This document shows positions 24,601 to 34,300 of a stretch of 64,000 nt of DNA, one piece after another. The notes under the pieces are model-generated. The model was not told where the DNA came from and ran no database searches. It saw only the letters and a program-made list of their open reading frames with translations. Position 1 is the first letter of the stretch, and every line of letters begins with the position of its first letter. The DNA is from Anthonomus grandis grandis (Eukaryota; Arthropoda; Insecta; Coleoptera; Curculionidae): NCBI RefSeq assembly GCF_022605725.1, contig NC_065546.1, positions 33,848,227-33,912,226 on the forward strand, written 5' to 3'. Made by a program: the position numbers and the translations under genes.

Positions 24601-27600
24601 GTGAATTGGTATTACTTTAGCACATTGCCAGACGCCTGGAAATTTGCCAGTTTTCAAAATTTTTATTTATTTATTTATTTATTTATTTACGGGCATTACC
24701 CATTTTTACAGAAATAGCATAATTTACAATAACAATAATTTATAACCTCAAACAATTTATACTTAGTATTATTTTATATAATTATCATTTGATATTCACA
24801 ACCCATCACTATCACAGTCATAGAATAAAACAGGATTAATAAATAATGGCAACAGGAGAACTTAAAAAATATACAACAAAAGAACACAATAAAATTAATT
24901 AAATTCAGTTTTCACTCCCTTGAACCCAATTATCACCTCCAAAATTGGTTTAAACCAGCACACAATAGTATGAAGTATGAATAGTATGTACACACAATTA
25001 AACAGAATAGCAAAAACCCCACAACAATATACAAAGTCACACATGAAAATCCTCAACAAACTTAGCAAAGCGCCTTGGACTTATATTGAAATCTATGTTC
25101 AGAGATGTACTATTATTTGCAAGCCTGGCTGATCTAGCAATAAAGCTATTGTACTTGATGTTTGTTCTACAGAAAGGTTGGTAGAAAAGGCTGTTTGACC
25201 TTGTATTTCTCGTAGGTATTGCTAGACCTATTGAATATAGCAGGTCTGGTGAATCTACAGAAGCAGTCAGAAGGTTATACAAATTTTTTAAATCCCGTTG
25301 TTCCCGACGAACAACAAGAGGAGGAAGACAAAACAGCTCATACAGAACCCTGTAATCATAATGGTAGTTGTCAACAGGATCAATTTTGGATTTAAATGCC
25401 AGGTATTTCAGCATTCTCCGTTGCACCTGTTCCAACCTGTGAATATAGCAGGCATAATGAGGACTCCAGACTGAGGAGGCATACTCCAACAAAGGTCTGA
25501 TCAATGTACAGTAGAGCATGCGGATAGCAGGGGTATTTGTAAAATCTCTTGTGCATCTCTTGACAAAACCTATTATTTTAAGGGCTTTTGTTACTATCTC
25601 AGATATATGAAAGCTAAATGTAAGAGATGAGTCGAATATGATTCCAAGGTCCCTAATTGTTGTCACATTCGACAAGGGTCTATTGCACAAGGAATATGCG
25701 AATGTTGTGGTATTTCTACGCTTGGAGAAGCAAATACTATAGCACTTGGCTGGATTCAAATCCATGCAGTTCTGAACACACCACTCTTCCAGTCTGGAAA
25801 GATCTGACTGTAGATTGACACAGTCATTAAGAGAGGAGATAGCTAGAAAACATTTCAGGTCGTCTGCAAAACATAAGAATCTGGAATATTTAAAACATGA
25901 GTGGATGTCGTTCATAAAAACATTAAAAAGAAGCGGCCCCAAATGTGATCCTTGAGGAACACCTGAGGGAACGCTTAGCTCATAGGACATGAAGCCATTG
26001 ACCCTTACAATTTGGGACCTATCTGATAGGTAGCTGCGAAACCATCTCAAGAAATTTCCCCCTACACCCGCGGCTCCAAGCTTACTCAAAAGTATCTCAT
26101 GATTGACTCCGTCGAACGCCTTCGAAAAGTCGGTATAGATAGTGTGAACCTCGCCACCCCTATCCAAGACGCTCGCCAGATAGTCTGCATAAGTCAATAG
26201 ATTAAGCTCTGTTGATCTCCTGGTCTTAAAGCCAAACTGCTCTGATATAATGGTAGGACCCAAAAATGATGTAAGATGTTGTGTTACAATTTTCTCGAAT
26301 AGTTTTGGAATAGCGTTTAAGTTGCACACTGGTCTATAGTTGCTTACGTCGCCCTTGTTTCCTGCTTTATGTATAGGGGTCAAGTAGCTTGTCTTCCAAA
26401 AATCAGGGAAGACTCCCAATTCTAATGATTTATTGAATAAAATAAAAAGTGGATGAGACAGAACAAAACTGCATGATTTAAGGATGGAGGGTGGTATGCC
26501 ATCTGGCCCTGGACCCTTATTGGTGTTCAAGCTGCAAATTTCATTGTATATTGTAGAAATATTTATGTGAAAATTGCTTATATTGATATTATTGAAGGAT
26601 AAAGATTCAGGTACAGGGTAGTTTTTGGTTGAATAAACTGTTTTGAAGTAATCAGCAAAGAGATCAGGTAGGGCAGGACCAAGAAGGCAATGCTTATCAT
26701 TATAGAACATTTCTGAAGGTAGATCATTTCCTAGTCTTCTAGAGTTTACATAAGACCAGAACTTCTTTATGTTACTGTGATCAACTAAATTTCTTTCTGA
26801 TTCGGAAACATATTGTTCAAAACAGACTTTTGCAAGTAATTTACACTCTGATCTTAAGCTTGAGAAGGTAATATAATCATCTCTGGAACCCGAATCTTTG
26901 AAAACTTTATGTGCCTGTTTCTTTGAAATTACCAAATTTTTAAGAGCTGGAGAAAACCACTTTGGAAAGTGCCCGCGAGACACCCGTTTTAAAGGTACAG
27001 CAATATGTATAACTGAATAAAGTATATCATAAAAAATATTTAACATAATATCTAGGGAATCCTGTTGAAGTACATAATTCCAATTAACCTGTCCAAGAAG
27101 TTCATTAATTAAATAAAAATTTGCTGAATTATAATCATAATAATATTGATTGTTAAATCTACCTGGATGATTAGTATGTCCTCTCGAAACAGTAATGGAT
27201 GTAAGGAGGGGTGGATGGTAATTGTCCTGTGGAACCAGAGCATCATCAGCTGCCGTGACCTCTGCAGACAAGGTACTCTCACAAAAAATCAGATCCAGTG
27301 TATTCCCCAGGTGGTTTGGAATATTATTCAATTGGTATAGATTGTGGAAACTACATAAGTCTGATATCACTTCTATGGACTCGACTTCCAGAGGGCAAGC
27401 ACCCAGTGCACTGGTCGCTTGAGAACAAAAGTTGTCTGATGACCAAATTGCTTTTGGCAGATTGAAGTCCCCGAACAGTAGTAATGGGCACTCCTGATTC
27501 CCAGAGAAAGAATCGATCTCTTGGCTGAGCATGTTGTACTTTTCTGAAGGTGATTTTGGAGGGAAATAAATACAGCCCACTATGAACTTTCCTAGCCCAG

Positions 27601-30600
27601 AGCCTACACTAACAAATAGCAGTTCAAGGTCTGTTGACAAGTTTATTACAGCACTAGATAGTTCCTTTGAGATCGCCACCAATACTCCACCACCTCTTGA
27701 GGAGGTGCTAGATTTTGCACTTCTGTCAGTCCTAAAGACATTGTACTTATCCAAACCAAGCTCTGCATCCGATATATCAGCCGAGAGCCAGGTTTCACTT
27801 AGTAAAATTATGGAGTAGCAATTAGAGATAATGTTACTCTGGAGAACTGACAACTTAGTTCTCAATCCTCGAACATTCTGGTAGTAAATATCTAGGTTTT
27901 GCTGTCTATGGGATGGTTGCTTTGTTGTAGAAGGCCCGTTTCAAAGTCAAGTCAAAATATACTTTATTTGCCAAGTTTACAAACTTATGCTAAAAGCTTC
28001 CTAATCCTAGAATTTATAATACAAGTATTTATTTGGTTATACAGGACAAAAACAGAATACAGAATCGATTTTGATTGTACATAGAAGCATATTTTATATA
28101 AACAAGACAAAACCAAATAATTTTAAATATTAAAATGAATCGTTAAAATACTCTTCAATGCTGTAGTAAGCTTTTGGTAAGATTAATTTCTTTAGTTCTC
28201 TCCTAAACTTTTTAAGGTCTGTAACAGTCCTAATCGAAAAAGGAACATGATTAAATATTTTACGACTAATAAATATAAGAGAATTTCTCGTAAGTGAGGA
28301 GGTGGGGATTGGAAGAGATAAGTTGCCCACTTGACGAGTATTATGACTGGTACAGGATGGTGGACTTACGGACTTATGTATGAGTGTTGCAGTTTCCAAT
28401 ATAAAGAGTGAGAAAACTGTTAAAATTCTTTCAGCTACAAAAAGAGGTTTACAAGAGACTCTCAGACCAACACCACACAGATACCTTAATGCTTTTTTCT
28501 GAATAGTAAAAATCATGTTAAGGAGTCCCCTGGAGCACAATCCCCAAAATGGCAACCCATAACGGATATGAGAGTCTATTAAGGCGAAATAAACTGAACG
28601 AGCAAACAACCCCCCCAGCTCATGCCTGGCAACCCTGACTGCAAAACAACCAGAAGAAAGTTTAGCAGCGAGGCCCAAAACGTGGTTGTCAAACCTTAAA
28701 CTCTCATCAATGAAGAGGCCGAGAAATCGACAATAATCCCTACCATGTAGTGGGCTCTGTTCATCAAACAAAAAACCCTCTACATTACACTTAAAGCCCA
28801 GAACAAAAGTCTTATCAACATTGAATACAAGCTGATTGCAGATGCACCACTCTTTAATTTTGTGAAGGTCCTCTACTATGAGAGATCTGACTACTTTTTG
28901 ATCTTTGTTATGCCACAGAATTGTAGTATCATCGATTTAAGGTTAAAAATATGATATAAAGGCTGACAAAGGACAAACATGCAGTCTTTAGCCACAAAAC
29001 TTGGAACACCATCTGGACCGGCTGTCAACTTGTTTTTTAGCCTCCGACTGGCAGCAATAATTTCCTCAGTGGTAATTGATGAAAGAATGTCAATGAGATC
29101 TGAGGAATTAGAAGAAGGATAGGTTTCTGCGAGGTCATTGGATCTTTATAGGCATTCTGAAAAAGTTTGGCAAAAGCTGGCACAATATTTTCTGTTCCTT
29201 GAAAAGAATTACCACACACATGACAGACGGAAGTGAAGAGTGACCTTTCTTAGCTCTAACAAAAGACCAAAATGAGATATTATGAGTATACAATATTATC
29301 TGCATTGCTAGGAAATTTACTTGACTTTGAGGAATTGCCCCTTAGTTCATTAATAATACTTCAATATTCTCAGGATTGCTTGGATAGTAGTGTGTCTTAA
29401 TAGTGTTTTCAGTTTTATTTAGATTTAAGATAATTTGCTCTAAATTTGCCTAATTTTGTCCTCACCATGCAAATAGTATCATCTCCATAGAGCTGTTGTT
29501 GTATTAGTATTTTCTATTTGTTAAGTAGCTCTCAAGTAAATTTAGACCATTCCCAGTAACATGCTTAATAATAGAGATTTTTCATTGAGATGCAATGTGA
29601 TACACAGTCAGAGGCTTTTGAAAGATCCACAAAAGTTTTTTCCCTAAAGCCCCTGACTATGTAATGACAAATCCTTCCCACAGCTTCTGTAGTTGATCTA
29701 CTTTCCCAGAATCCAAATTGCTCAACAACAAAAATAGACTTGCTTTCAAAGTGTGCATAGAGTTGCTCAAACTTAAAAAATGCTTTAATGTCATTATAAA
29801 CACACAAGTTGTAGTCAGGGAAAACATAATATAAGCCACAAAGACATTAAGTATAAGAAGTTATAACAAAACTAGAGTAAAATATATAACATAAAGAATA
29901 CTTAAATGTTTATCATTAAAAAATTCCTGTAAACTATAGTAAGCTTTACTGGAGAGAAATTCTGCTTTATATTTAAGTAAAGTTCAGAGTGAGAAATATG
30001 TAGCCTCAGTAAGTTATTTTGTTAAGTGTACTGCTTACCTAATTCTAGTTCATGTTTTATTTTTTTGAAGCTAAACAAACTGTTTCCAGAATAAAAGAAA
30101 ATAAAAAGTCATGAGGCTCAGCAACACATAGATGCTTAATGGCCCTTTTCTACAAAACAAATAGTGAATTAAAAAGAGCATGCACTCCAGAAGCAGAAAG
30201 CATATTAGCAAGATTGGTGGCAATAACTTGAAGGGCATAACAGCCAGACAAAACCTTTTTGCATACATTTGCAATATGATTTTAAAATTTAAAAAAATTG
30301 TATAATACTGAAAGATCCAAAATCTTACTGAAGGGTGACATGGTGATGAGTTCATTGGTCAGATAAATACCATGGGTTTTATATTTAAAATTATGAATAT
30401 TAGTAATAGAAACATTGAATGTCAAACAATTTATGTCACACCATCCTTTTATTTTCAACAACTAAAAGAAAAGTAACATTTTTGAAATTTGAGAAACTCC
30501 ATTTCATCTGACATGCATTCCCAGATGTGATCCAAGTAAATGAAATTTTATGTTTTGCAGTTAAAATAAAATGTTCTATGCAGGATTATTATTAAAACTA

Positions 30601-30997
30601 GCATTTGAAACTATAAATTTTATCAAGGTTATTTCAAAGTTATTTACAGAGGCAACATAAATGACAAAACAATGATAATAATTACATATCATAGGGGGGT
30701 ATTTCAATTGATATTCTTACATTCAATTGGTCATAATGAACATATGTCTCCTTTAATGCTATATAAGATATATGGTAGAATAAAGGCAACATTTACCTGA
30801 GAATAAATTGAAAAAATTGTGCTGCTAAGCTTAGGTGCTGAATTTAATACCAAAGGATGAAAATTCTTAGCTGCATCATTTAGGCCAGGCAATAGGTGGA
30901 TATACAAAGTGTTTTTCACGTTTTTTTGCACTTCTATTAAGAGTTTGCTGATGCATTTCGGATTGGATAGAACAAGGAGACCAGTTTTCGCCAACAT
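9648..30997 (-). CDS. Coasy: Bifunctional coenzyme A synthase (PPAT + dephospho-CoA kinase)
   Basis: This enzyme carries out the last two steps of CoA synthesis. There are eight minus-strand exons: 30997-30797, 19797-19527, 19474-19367, 19312-19112, 19036-18848, 18786-18578, 18522-18379 and 9869-9648. Phases agree throughout and give 1545 nt, 514 aa, close to the family length. The N-terminal region starts MLAKTGLLVLSNP. The phosphopantetheine adenylyltransferase motif LGGTFDRLHTAHK is near residues 155-167. The kinase P-loop GLTGGIASGKS is near 320-330 and DCDKLGH follows. The lid segment RLKTRNNLTEEQAKSRL and the end AWKLLQQRLPS are in the last exon. Exons 2-7 are compact; introns 1 (10,999 bp) and 7 (8,509 bp) are filled with transposons. 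The exon 2 donor (GAG|GTTGTT) is weak. Confidence 0.95.
11086..13860 (-). pseudogene. ORF2 of B-family element: endonuclease + reverse transcriptase
   Basis: The apurinic-type endonuclease begins near 13860 (FLNVQSVRSKVSELKLF) but is frameshifted at about 13785. It then continues with LILVEHWLRTDE, LTGDLNVNFLD and SDHEAIVG. The RT has DLSKAFDCVSHKVLLMKL, GVPQGSVLGPLLF and the catalytic FADDTTILWHD. A frameshift near 11640 separates the C-terminal part, which ends KAYYSLSEFFND. Most of the 710-residue middle frame is uninterrupted, so decay is modest. Confidence 0.88.
13934..14464 (-). CDS. Upstream reading frame of the B-family element, unrecognised
   Basis: A 176-residue frame (MVTLVPEVSLLSG...) lies directly upstream of the endonuclease in the same direction. 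It contains a hydrophobic strand-like VVVVCLDFSC and a later FRYRHSAKSMCKLL segment. It could be the end of ORF1 or the start of a longer ORF2-linked domain. I do not recognise the fold and it may be incomplete at its start. Confidence 0.4.
   Translation of the reverse strand: MVTLVPEVSLLSGILSSSYNTCGYVFSNVTAQTLCNYAFPLIVNYTKNDVVVVCLDFSCTLPSFSQIKSLLSMGRITNVIVCIKCDFNKCSKSRYYNTIHFMNSFICNRNFSVRIITDVRQNFRYRHSAKSMCKLLSLYVKNTFLSSKLVLASLGISNSGIISDTPLIEGIRLRVN
15700..17356 (-). pseudogene. THAP-domain DDE transposase of the ISL2EU element
   Basis: The N-terminal THAP-like zinc finger spans 17356-17100: C in YCIVPQ, a LPKDIKTRKLWQEAMRR core, then CCEDHF. It continues at 17054 with VRIKIKPGVVPHIFDCQ. 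A Ser-rich, acidic linker follows (16900-16550). The nuclease core lies at 16380-15785: IIDCFEISIQKPGNP, KYLIACTPDGLISYVS, VMADRGFKH and HVERVISRIRE, giving the D-D-E set of the DDE_4 type. Frameshifts near 16390 and 16130 and a stop after RIRE break it; downstream sequence still encodes LEPHACVHSSLIKYLDNIVI. Confidence 0.85.
17684..18378. other. Rest of Coasy intron 7
   Basis: AT-rich intronic sequence between the right end of the ISL2EU element and the intron 7 donor. I see no gene or repeat that I can name. Confidence 0.5.
20100..20440 (-). mobile_element. RT C-terminal fragment (unplaced non-LTR family)
   Basis: One open frame reads YHSFVHSACLYGLLVWGHS, then VRQFGLQSRAAQVVVRAAYG. This is the region after the RT palm, where the YGL-WG and LQRRAVR-like motifs sit. 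It lies in Coasy intron 1. The fragment starts and stops without recognised ends. Confidence 0.65.
20530..22080 (-). mobile_element. D-family non-LTR fragments, two joined copies
   Basis: Copy 1 (22080-21480) has GVPQGSVLGPILF, the catalytic ADDTTLLWHD and SHLRYGIVFWG. Copy 2 (about 21490-20530) overlaps the same region of the protein again (NKELEVNNSNRFLRIVINDK, RQKLARGCYAV, then a degraded C-terminus). It ends in a minus-sense AATTTGAATTTGAATA tail near 20535-20555. Because the same motif order occurs twice, these are two fused copies, not one element. Both are frameshifted. D is related to families A and B. Confidence 0.75.
22110..22495 (+). mobile_element. A-family 3' end, short copy
   Basis: This begins in the last coding residues (KFRRELKKLILPKAYYSIEE-type sequence, from about 22123), followed by the A-family 3' UTR. 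The tail is TTTTGACTTTGAC, near 22480-22492. It is nearly identical in order to 6945-7308. It is inserted between two D-family fragments. Confidence 0.85.
22496..22941 (-). mobile_element. D-like non-LTR RT fragment with internal deletion
   Basis: Reading minus strand gives ALGSMVYAINVPFDTATFPS and an HLFKGGATNDTINYR stretch, the RT finger region. It jumps directly to LLSKLSRYGFRGGALEW and then the catalytic IFADDTTILWADNN. The FRPI to SKAF portion is lost. A frameshift near 22640 separates the halves. Confidence 0.75.
23035..24657 (-). mobile_element. C-family non-LTR RT, 5'-truncated
   Basis: The frame 24657-24240 begins inside the RT (KTGKFPGVWQCAKVIPIHKK, DFSKAFNQINHSILLEKL). After a frameshift, 24247-23285 continues with SGVPQGSNFCPLLFIFY and the catalytic AYADDLKIFW and runs to the C-terminal end. 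The 3' tail is a short TAAA repeat in minus sense near 23036-23044. Related to the families at 27865-25037 and 52056-49624, all with the ADDLK form of the catalytic motif. Confidence 0.85.
24661..27935 (-). mobile_element. Non-LTR retrotransposon with long open ORF2
   Basis: One open minus-strand frame of at least 942 codons (27865-25037, open further up to about 27935) carries the endonuclease and RT. The 3' UTR ends in about seven TTTA units at 24661-24690, read as TAAA in minus sense. Its 3' tail abuts the 5' break of the C-family copy. Its 5' side abuts the 3' tail of an A-family copy near 27936, so it is 5'-truncated. The lack of stops marks it as one of the youngest insertions here. Confidence 0.9.
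25037..27865 (-). CDS. Endonuclease-reverse transcriptase ORF2
   Basis: The endonuclease domain fills about residues 1-230: ILLSETWLSADISDAEL, then LLFGDFNLPKAIW, then DNYHPPLLTS. A linker with RVSRGHFPKWFSPALKNL follows. The RT has LNTNKGPGPDGIPPSILK, TDFSKAFDGVNHEILLSKL, PSGVPQGSHLGPLLF and the catalytic CFADDLKCFL near residue 665. The C-terminal part has LLEYASSVWSP and LEQVQRRMLKYLAF. These proteins nick target DNA and copy their own RNA into it. No frameshift or stop is visible. The 942-residue length is normal for ORF2 of Jockey/CR1-type elements. The exact clade would need a tree. Confidence 0.92.
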   Translation of the reverse strand: MRTKLSVLQSNIISNCYSIILLSETWLSADISDAELGLDKYNVFRTDRSAKSSTSSRGGGVLVAISKELSSAVINLSTDLELLFVSVGSGLGKFIVGCIYFPPKSPSEKYNMLSQEIDSFSGNQECPLLLFGDFNLPKAIWSSDNFCSQATSALGACPLEVESIEVISDLCSFHNLYQLNNIPNHLGNTLDLIFCESTLSAEVTAADDALVPQDNYHPPLLTSITVSRGHTNHPGRFNNQYYYDYNSANFYLINELLGQVNWNYVLQQDSLDIMLNIFYDILYSVIHIAVPLKRVSRGHFPKWFSPALKNLVISKKQAHKVFKDSGSRDDYITFSSLRSECKLLAKVCFEQYVSESERNLVDHSNIKKFWSYVNSRRLGNDLPSEMFYNDKHCLLGPALPDLFADYFKTVYSTKNYPVPESLSFNNINISNFHINISTIYNEICSLNTNKGPGPDGIPPSILKSCSFVLSHPLFILFNKSLELGVFPDFWKTSYLTPIHKAGNKGDVSNYRPVCNLNAIPKLFEKIVTQHLTSFLGPTIISEQFGFKTRRSTELNLLTYADYLASVLDRGGEVHTIYTDFSKAFDGVNHEILLSKLGAAGVGGNFLRWFRSYLSDRSQIVRVNGFMSYELSVPSGVPQGSHLGPLLFNVFMNDIHSCFKYSRFLCFADDLKCFLAISSLNDCVNLQSDLSRLEEWCVQNCMDLNPAKCYSICFSKRRNTTTFAYSLCNRPLSNVTTIRDLGIIFDSSLTFSFHISEIVTKALKIIGFVKRCTRDFTNTPAIRMLYCTLIRPLLEYASSVWSPHYACYIHRLEQVQRRMLKYLAFKSKIDPVDNYHYDYRVLYELFCLPPLVVRREQRDLKNLYNLLTASVDSPDLLYSIGLAIPTRNTRSNSLFYQPFCRTNIKYNSFIARSARLANNSTSLNIDFNISPRRFAKFVEDFHV
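27936..28935 (-). mobile_element. A-family 3' portion, minus-strand copy
   Basis: It starts at the catalytic DDTTILWHN (about 28930) and runs through DEQSPLHGRDYCRFLGLFID to the end LPKAYYSIEEYFNDSF-stop at 28130. It is open from 28771. The 3' UTR is shorter than in the 7-kb copy and ends in TTTGAC repeats (27938-27950 in complement). The 5' break joins a G-type RT fragment at 28936. Confidence 0.88.
28936..29230 (-). mobile_element. G-type RT fragment
   Basis: Minus-strand frames give SITTEEIIAASRRLKNKL, then TAGPDGVPSFVAKDC and LCQPLYHIFNL. This is the RT finger region (the GPDG-P motif) of a further non-LTR family. It is frameshifted near 29090 and cut off by the A-family copy. Confidence 0.7.
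29565..29763 (-). mobile_element. RT fragment (palm start)
   Basis: A short minus-strand frame reads ESKSIFVVEQFGFWESRST and FVDLSKASDCVSH, the QFGFR-to-SKAFD region of a non-LTR RT. It abuts the B-family tail at about 29764. The rest is lost or too degraded to place. Confidence 0.6.
29764..30475 (-). mobile_element. B-family non-LTR 3' end, degraded
   Basis: The 3' UTR and TTTGAG-type tail (29764-29830) closely follow those of the B-family element at 10948. Upstream, minus-strand frames give SGCYALQVIATNL, LFVLQKRAIKHLC and FILETVCLA. These match the C-terminal region of the B-family protein (GCYALRVIATSL, VLQKRAIRYLC, FILETVCLV). It has multiple frameshifts. Confidence 0.7.
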
Positions 30998-31313
30998 TTC
31001 CCATAAAAACCGAAAAACTAATAGGGTTCCTTTTGAATCTTGTAGATTTAACAGAATTATATGGTAAATAAGGTGTTGATAACACAAGTTTATCTTAAGT
31101 AGCTTCAAAAATCACATAATGAAATATAAAAATAACATAACCTAAAAACTTGTTATGACGCTTGTTAGCTGATCATATGACACCCGACTGACGTTTCGTT
31201 GCTGACATTTCAGCCTAAGGCCGCGCTTACTTTGAAAAAGTCTCCGAAACGGAATAAATTAAAATGACGTCATGGCTATACATGTCAGGTAAACGCGTTT
31301 TTTCTTTTGCAAA
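30998..31313. promoter_or_regulatory. Head-to-head promoter region with CRE-like palindrome
   Basis: These 316 bp separate the start codon of Coasy (-) from that of the 152-aa gene (+), so both promoters must lie in it or just inside the transcribed ends. It contains a perfect TGACGTCA palindrome (31265-31272), the CREB/ATF-type site, and a slightly GC-richer block near 31185-31240. I see no TATA box in either direction. The promoter role is inferred from gene layout. Confidence 0.6.
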
Positions 31314-34300
31314 ATGGATCCATGGAAAAATTGTCAACAACGTATTGACGATTTTCCGAAAAATATTCAAACAAAATTCGAAGATAATTTTACACCGGAC
31401 GTTGATTGCAAATTACCAGACCACGAGAAGTATTTGGCCGGTTTAGGTAGGGAATAAAAATCCTCGTTTTATATATTCTCACAATCCATTTATATTTTTA
31501 GAATCCAAATTGAAGAAGTTAAAAACAAACCCAAACCTCTTGCAGCAACTACAAAATAAAAGGGAGTTTTATATGAGACAGCTTTTGTCTGAGGAGCCTC
31601 ATTTACAGTCAGAAACGAGCCAAGAAATAACAGGTCTTGACGAGCCCATACAACATTCGGAGCCTTACACTTTAATTTTGAGGAACATTTTACCTGAAAA
31701 ACAGGCATTAAATCAAGGCGAGATTATTGAATTTATTAAGTACGACCAGTTGGGGCAAGACGGTAAGAATAAATTCACACTATAATGTCCTTAAACTTGT
31801 CTAATTAGGGTCAGTTCACTGGTTCTCGGCTTTTTAATGGAAATTTTGAGTTGTAACCAAATTAAACATAGAAGGAGGCTTTGAATTTTAATTTTACCCA
31901 ATGCAAAATGTTAGTCAAAGTGCTTTTAACAATTAAGAAATTTGTGTAAGTTTTTTTTTTCAAAGATTAAGCGTAAAGCCAGATAAAACTAAAAAAAGTG
32001 CCATTTCACTGTTTCTTGGCCCCCCCTCACAGTTCTTGGTCATTTTTGTATTGGTTCTCGGCCACCCCAAAACCTATTTTATTTAATAAATATTCTAGAT
32101 TTTTCTATGTAGGGTTACACATTTTTAAAAAAGTTTTTGTTAATAAATACTTACCCATCTTTAAATTAAAGAAAATCAGTGTAAAATTTTACTTTTAAAC
32201 AAGTTTTATTAAAAATAAACAGTTAAATTTAAATAAAAAACTTTATAGATAAATACTCTTAAATATTGAAGGTAAAATGAGCAATGATATTAAAACTAAT
32301 CAGTCTTAACAAAACAGGATACTCTAGTATAATTATTCACATTAAAATGCAAAGTAATATAGTACATTATAGATAAACTTAATAAATATATGGAAAACTT
32401 AAAACCTAAATACTTTATTGCACATCATCACATTCATCACACTTGGTTTTTGTTTCTTCTAAATCCGGTTTTCTCTTATTTTGTTTCTTATTGTTTTTCT
32501 CAATTTTTGTTTCTTTCTTCCTTTCCTTTATTTTCCTTCTTTCTTCTTTTCTTTTTTCAATTTCAGCCTTTTTAAATTCTTTTTCCTGATCTTTTTTTTT
32601 TAAATATTCCCTCCATTTGTCACTGCTAATTGCACTTGGTGCTCTTTCATTTTTCGGTCGGTTTGTATTTTTGCAACATTTAACTGGTTCAGGATATATT
32701 AAATGTTCGGAAAATGCACCATGCATTCTATCAATGTTTTCAGTACCTTGAACCGCAGTTTTTTTGTTTTTCTGGTTCTTCCCATCTTCTTTTGAAATTT
32801 TTCCTTCTGATTTATTTTGTTGGAAACTATTGTTTTCTCCTTAATTTCGTTGATATTTCTCTACGACAGTATTCTTTTGTCTTTTTCCTCGTGGCACCAT
32901 TTTTCTTTAATCTTTGCACTACCTTTTTTGATTATGTCAAGATTATTAGTATTATTTTCATTACCACATACAACATTTGGGACATTTCCTACTTCAGTTT
33001 CAAAAATATCATTAAATGTTGTACCGCGTGTAGGAGCCACTAAAATTTCAGGAATATCAATCAATGGAAGATCATCATCTTGATCATCTTTACCATTATT
33101 TAGAAAGGAGCTGGTCATAGAATTTTTACGGTGTCAATATTCAAATTATTATCAACAAAAGATGAAAAATTTACCTGCTGATTTTCAGAAAATTCATTTA
33201 TCAGGGATATTGAGATCTGAGTTAAGATCAAATATTAATTTGTCAGTATCAAGGTCGTTGTTTTGAATAATATCTGATTTTTGTCATCAATGTTAAGCAT
33301 ACCCTTACTTACATCTATTAATAGTTCTTAACTGGCTTCTGATTTATTACTCTTATTTTGGTTATCTTTTTTCGAGGTTGAAGAACATTGTGGTTCAAGT
33401 AAGTTAATTTCGCTTAACACTACGTCCACATTTATACGGTAGGATGTTAAATTGTCTTTTATTTTATTAATAACTTTTTTGCAAGAAATTATGTCACGCT
33501 TCGTTATATTTTCGATTGATTTTCTTTTACTTTTATTTATCTCTACTGCTTTATCAGCCACACATTTGCTGTAATCTACGGCATCGGGATTTAATGGAAA
33601 TAGTCCCGATTTTCTGAAACCATTTTTTACTGAAGTTTCGAATCTCTCTGGTTCAGAGAGTATCTCGTTAAACAGGCTACAAAAATTAATTTTGGTTACA
33701 GAGCAGTTCAGATTTTTATGGTTTTCTTTGCCAATTATGAACAGTTTTTTTCCACTCCGATTTCATTGGCTTAAATACGCTAACATCAGCCGGCTGGAAC
33801 ATGTGCATAGTGTTGGGAGGTAGAGCATATAGAATAATTTGGTTTGCGTCACACCATGTACTTATTGCAATATTAAGGTGGGATTTATGCCCATCCACAA
33901 ATAGAATTACAGGCTTTGGAATTTCTTCTTTAATTAACCAATTGTTAAAATCGTTACATATAAATTCAAAAAAGACATCCGATGTCATCCACCCTTTTTC
34001 AGACTTTCCCAAAACCCATCCACTGGTCATATTGTCAATGACAGACCTAGGTGGTCTTACATATGGGAATAGAACAAGTGGGGGGCAAAATTTCCATTAG
34101 CGTTGAAAGTTATTAATACAGTAATGTTTTCTTTTTCGTTTCCTTGTTTAACAGTCAGCAAATTATGAAAACCTTTAGGACCCAAAACTTTCCCACTGGA
34201 TGGACACAGTGCGAATCCCGACTCGTCACCATTGAAAATCCTCCTTGGATCATTCATTATGTAAGACAAATATCCCTCAGGGATATCTCGGGATTTCTTT

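Noticed and set aside
32390..33083. Plus-strand Phe/Leu-rich open frames
   Set aside because: They are the complement of the Lys/Glu-rich tail of the pogo transposase; the hydrophobicity is a by-product of AAG/GAA codons read backwards.
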